Shown here piece by piece: positions 61,201 to 64,000 of a stretch of 64,000 nucleotides of DNA (within the stretch, counting starts at the first letter, position 1; every line of letters starts with the position of its first letter). The position numbers and the translations under genes are program-made. The notes beneath the pieces are model-generated. The model did not search any database, was not told the DNA's origin, and saw only the letters and a list, made by a program, of their open reading frames with translations. Origin of the DNA: Trichoplax adhaerens (lineage: Eukaryota > Placozoa > Uniplacotomia > Trichoplacea > Trichoplacidae); contig NW_002060943.1 in assembly GCF_000150275.1 (NCBI RefSeq), forward strand, positions 11,346,878 through 11,410,877, in the 5' to 3' direction.

Positions 61201-63731
61201 GTAGAATTGATTAGTTACAAAATATTTCACTTTATACTATCTGAAAGACACATTACAATACAGTCGCGCAATAATTATAGGATGGTTAATGCAGCGACAC
61301 TACAAAGTCTTGGTTTTTTAACCCACTTTTTTCCATCGGTATGTTCGATATCAAGCCAAAGAACATCATATGGAATATCATGCTCATCAAATTTAGAGTC
61401 CACACTTGAATAAATTAAATTATATCAAACATAAGCATGATTATTAAGGTATAATTTTTGATATTGTCGACTAACCTTCGAACATCTTCTTCATCATTAT
61501 AGTTCCATCTTGACTGGTGATAAGCTATAGCAAATAACTATAACAAGCATAAGTAAAATTACGATACTAGGATACCGTTGATAACATTTATAATTCATAA
61601 GCTACTAAAATATTATTAACCGGAGGTAAATAAGTTGGTCCAGTCAAGCTTGCATACTGTTCAAACACATCATTAGGTCTAGGTCCAAACATAAAAAAGA
61701 CGTCGATAATGCCACTTTCAGAAAACCAATGAGTGTCAATTTGTGGCATTTCCTCATTGCCTTTTAGCATAGACGCGAAGCGGCTTAGGATCGACTATGA
61801 ATTCAAATTAAGAATGAGAGAAATAATAACAGATTAAAATAGGGATATGCACACTTGCTGTAGAAAGATACAATAGCAATATGGTTTAGCGTGCGAACAT
61901 CTTTGGCTTTATTTGAATCGATATCAATCCAAGTTTCGGCGGCATTCATCCAGAAAAGTCCAACCGTTGATTTTGCACTAAAATTATCAAAACCCTAGTC
62001 TAAATATCTTGCCCTGTGCAAAGCAATAGTGTAATACAACTGCATCTCACCAATGGGCTAACATAAAAGGAATTGATCCATATAATGCCATAGGATTATC
62101 GATCTCATATTCAAATACATCCAAGTTATACAATCGATAAGGATCGCCACCACTAGAAGTATACAAATAATGAAATGTTCTTCAATTACGGCAATTTATA
62201 CCTATTACTCATGAGGATATTGGAACAATCTGTAAGGGCACTATATGGAAAATAAATGTAATTTAATACACTGCATATGCATTAACGTACGAGGTCGATT
62301 TCAGCGCTAGGCTATCTGCATGTTCAGGAATTCCATATACGTGTTCGACTCCAGGAAATGAAAAATCCAAACCTACTGAACTGGGACCTAATCAAAGTAT
62401 AAATTAAGATATCGTGAGTTTTGGTACGATTATCAGTTATTATTATGACGGCAAACGATAACTAGCAGATGCCATAAGCGTCAGTATAAAAGCTAAAATG
62501 ATGTAGAATAGCATTTACCCTTCGGTTTTGAATCTGAATGGCTTTTAAAAGTTTCCTCCCACAATCCTTTCAATTCTTCATCTCTTTGGCCAACTTTATC
62601 GGCCAGATTCTCATCTACAGCGGGGACGTCCTCAGTTTCACTTGAAACTTGATTTACTGCCTCACTATTTTCACTACCTTCCTTAGTGCTTTCATCAGCT
62701 GGTTTACTCTCCTCCTGAAATGCCCTTAGTGCATGAACATAGATTTAATAATCATTATTATTTGCCTTATACGATCTGTCTAAAAATAATATGATTTTTG
62801 CAGATTTGCATGACGTAAAAAGTAGATTAGTATTAGCAATTGACACAAGCGCTACAGATTGGGAATACTCGTATGAACGATTATTTACTAACGGTATCAT
62901 CAATTTCATAATGTACTTACTGCTTTTTTCTATAGTTTTCAAAGTTCATTAAACCACGAGAGTTGACACTTATGACCAAAGTGTTATTAACGAGAAAATC
63001 GATTCTGAAGGGTTTCAGTGTCAAAATAAGTTGTTTATCTCTGAAATTAAGCTGGATACCCTGATCATCGCGATTAGCCAAGACCCCGCTGTTAGGATGA
63101 AAGATATAATTTTAGTTATTAAACTGCTTATACGTATACTGTAATTAATACTCGTGACGTAGTAATATAATTTTAATATAAGTTCATTACCAGAACTATT
63201 AAAGAAAAATAGCTAATACTATAACGATGCATCACGTAAACGTCATTTACAGACAATTACTTACGTCTCTTCGTCCGGTTCTTTAATTAGAATATCTTCT
63301 ACTTCGTATCTCGGATACATAGGATTCTTTTCCTTGATCCTTAATCTAGCCTTACCATTACGTAATACAGCAACAGTAGCTGCTAAAAGAGCATCATTTG
63401 CCTGGTTTTTTATATCGAAGCTTATTTTAGATCCCTGAATGCTAATTGAATCATCTACAACATTGTATGGAGATTGATTAGGGCTAATTTCTCTGTTGCG
63501 TCTATTGGAAAAATGAGTAAGCATTTAAGTTCACGCTTTCGTTAGTCTTTACGATACAAGCAAAAATTGCAACAGCTCAATATCTTTATTCGGTTCTTAC
63601 TTGCAAAAACTACTATCGTTGCACGTTTTGAAATTGCTCCGATCTACTCCATTAACAGCAATGATTACAATAGCGGTAACCAATAATAACCTTAATTTAG
63701 AATTTAGACACAGAAAAAATAAAGATTGCAT
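58240..63731 (-). CDS. GANAB: Neutral alpha-glucosidase AB (glucosidase II alpha subunit, GH31)
   Basis: ER enzyme that trims the two inner glucoses of N-glycans, controlling calnexin/calreticulin binding. Exon 1 (ATG at 63731) encodes a signal peptide (hydrophobic [15 protein letters not shown]) and then [16 protein letters not shown], the family's conserved mature start. Exon 2 continues [12 protein letters not shown]. An acidic linker precedes [15 protein letters not shown] (about 62520-62580). GH31 core: GTDxxxx-type block [15 protein letters not shown] (about 61700), HQSRWNY (about 61515), [15 protein letters not shown] (about 61150-61190), the nucleophile motif [15 protein letters not shown] split by an intron (about 60350-60540), [13 protein letters not shown] with the acid/base Asp (about 60070-60110), [19 protein letters not shown], and [12 protein letters not shown] (about 59650-59700). 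C-terminal beta domains include [13 protein letters not shown] and end [13 protein letters not shown] at the TAA at 58240-58242. Complete, all catalytic residues present. Confidence 0.96.
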
Positions 63732-64000
63732 TATTATTTATATTTTTTCATACGAAATTCGTAACTCCTATTCCTGTTGAGATCGGGACAAAGTTCGATT
63801 GTGAGCTCATATATAGCATAATAAGATTTCCAGCCCATACCATGAATTACAGACAGTTATTGCGTAAGACTGGGTTTTAAGTAAAGTTTGTGCAGAATAT
63901 GGTGTGAATTGATACATAGGAATTTTGATAATTCTAATAGTTATATACCCGTGGAAATGTCATTTCATCAGTTAATAAATGCTATAAGCGTATTTACTAC
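63732..64000. other. Upstream region of GANAB
   Basis: Presumed promoter and 5' UTR of the minus-strand GANAB gene. No TATA box or other distinct element that I can assign, and no other gene. Confidence 0.4.

Noticed and set aside
1-64000. CRISPR arrays, bacterial operons, prophage or insertion sequences
   Set aside because: None seen. Gene structure is eukaryotic throughout; the short-period repeats lack spacer-repeat architecture.

Overview
This is nuclear DNA from an intron-rich, AT-rich animal genome. The genes carry many short GT-AG introns of roughly 60-400 bp and encode animal proteins whose closest recognisable relatives are metazoan: kinectin/p180, mitochondrial valyl-tRNA synthetase, eEF1-gamma, APC1, calcineurin B and glucosidase II alpha. 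Compact introns, low GC and early-animal gene structures fit a non-bilaterian such as a placozoan, but this is inference; no marker that fixes the species was seen.

Layout. 759-7168 (-): ER-membrane coiled-coil protein of the kinectin/RRBP1 family. 7169-15098: about 8 kb without a supportable gene, rich in TACTGTAC/GTACAGTA palindromes. 15099-22399 (-): valyl-tRNA synthetase with a mitochondrial-type N-terminus. 23255-24637 (+): a small coiled-coil protein of four exons that I cannot name. 25134-28125 (-): eEF1G. 29597-41344 (-): ANAPC1. 41345-52286: a rearranged region holding a TACTGTAC array, two copies of a ~1.1-1.2 kb direct repeat, broken copies of ANAPC1 exon 1 (inverted) and exon 2 (direct), and an intronless plus-strand gene for a bacterial-type dihydroneopterin aldolase/epimerase at 48008-48388. 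52287-55000 (-): calcineurin B, initiator exon not certain. 55001-57410: non-coding, with another TACTGTAC array and an 18-bp GC-rich palindrome. 57411-57686 (+): possible small secreted cysteine-rich protein. 58240-63731 (-): glucosidase II alpha.

The recognised genes are housekeeping genes and do not form a pathway: ER organisation and N-glycan processing (kinectin/p180, GANAB), translation (VARS2, EEF1G), cell cycle (ANAPC1) and calcium signalling (calcineurin B). The part most worth attention is 44-52 kb, where an intronless pterin enzyme normally found in bacteria, plants and fungi lies inside a duplicated, inverted patch derived partly from the 5' end of ANAPC1. The intronless state, the bacterial-type sequence and the eukaryotic flanks together suggest horizontal acquisition.

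Exon structures were deduced by hand from reading frames, splice signals and family similarity. The outer CDS limits are firmer than individual internal exon edges. No searches were run.
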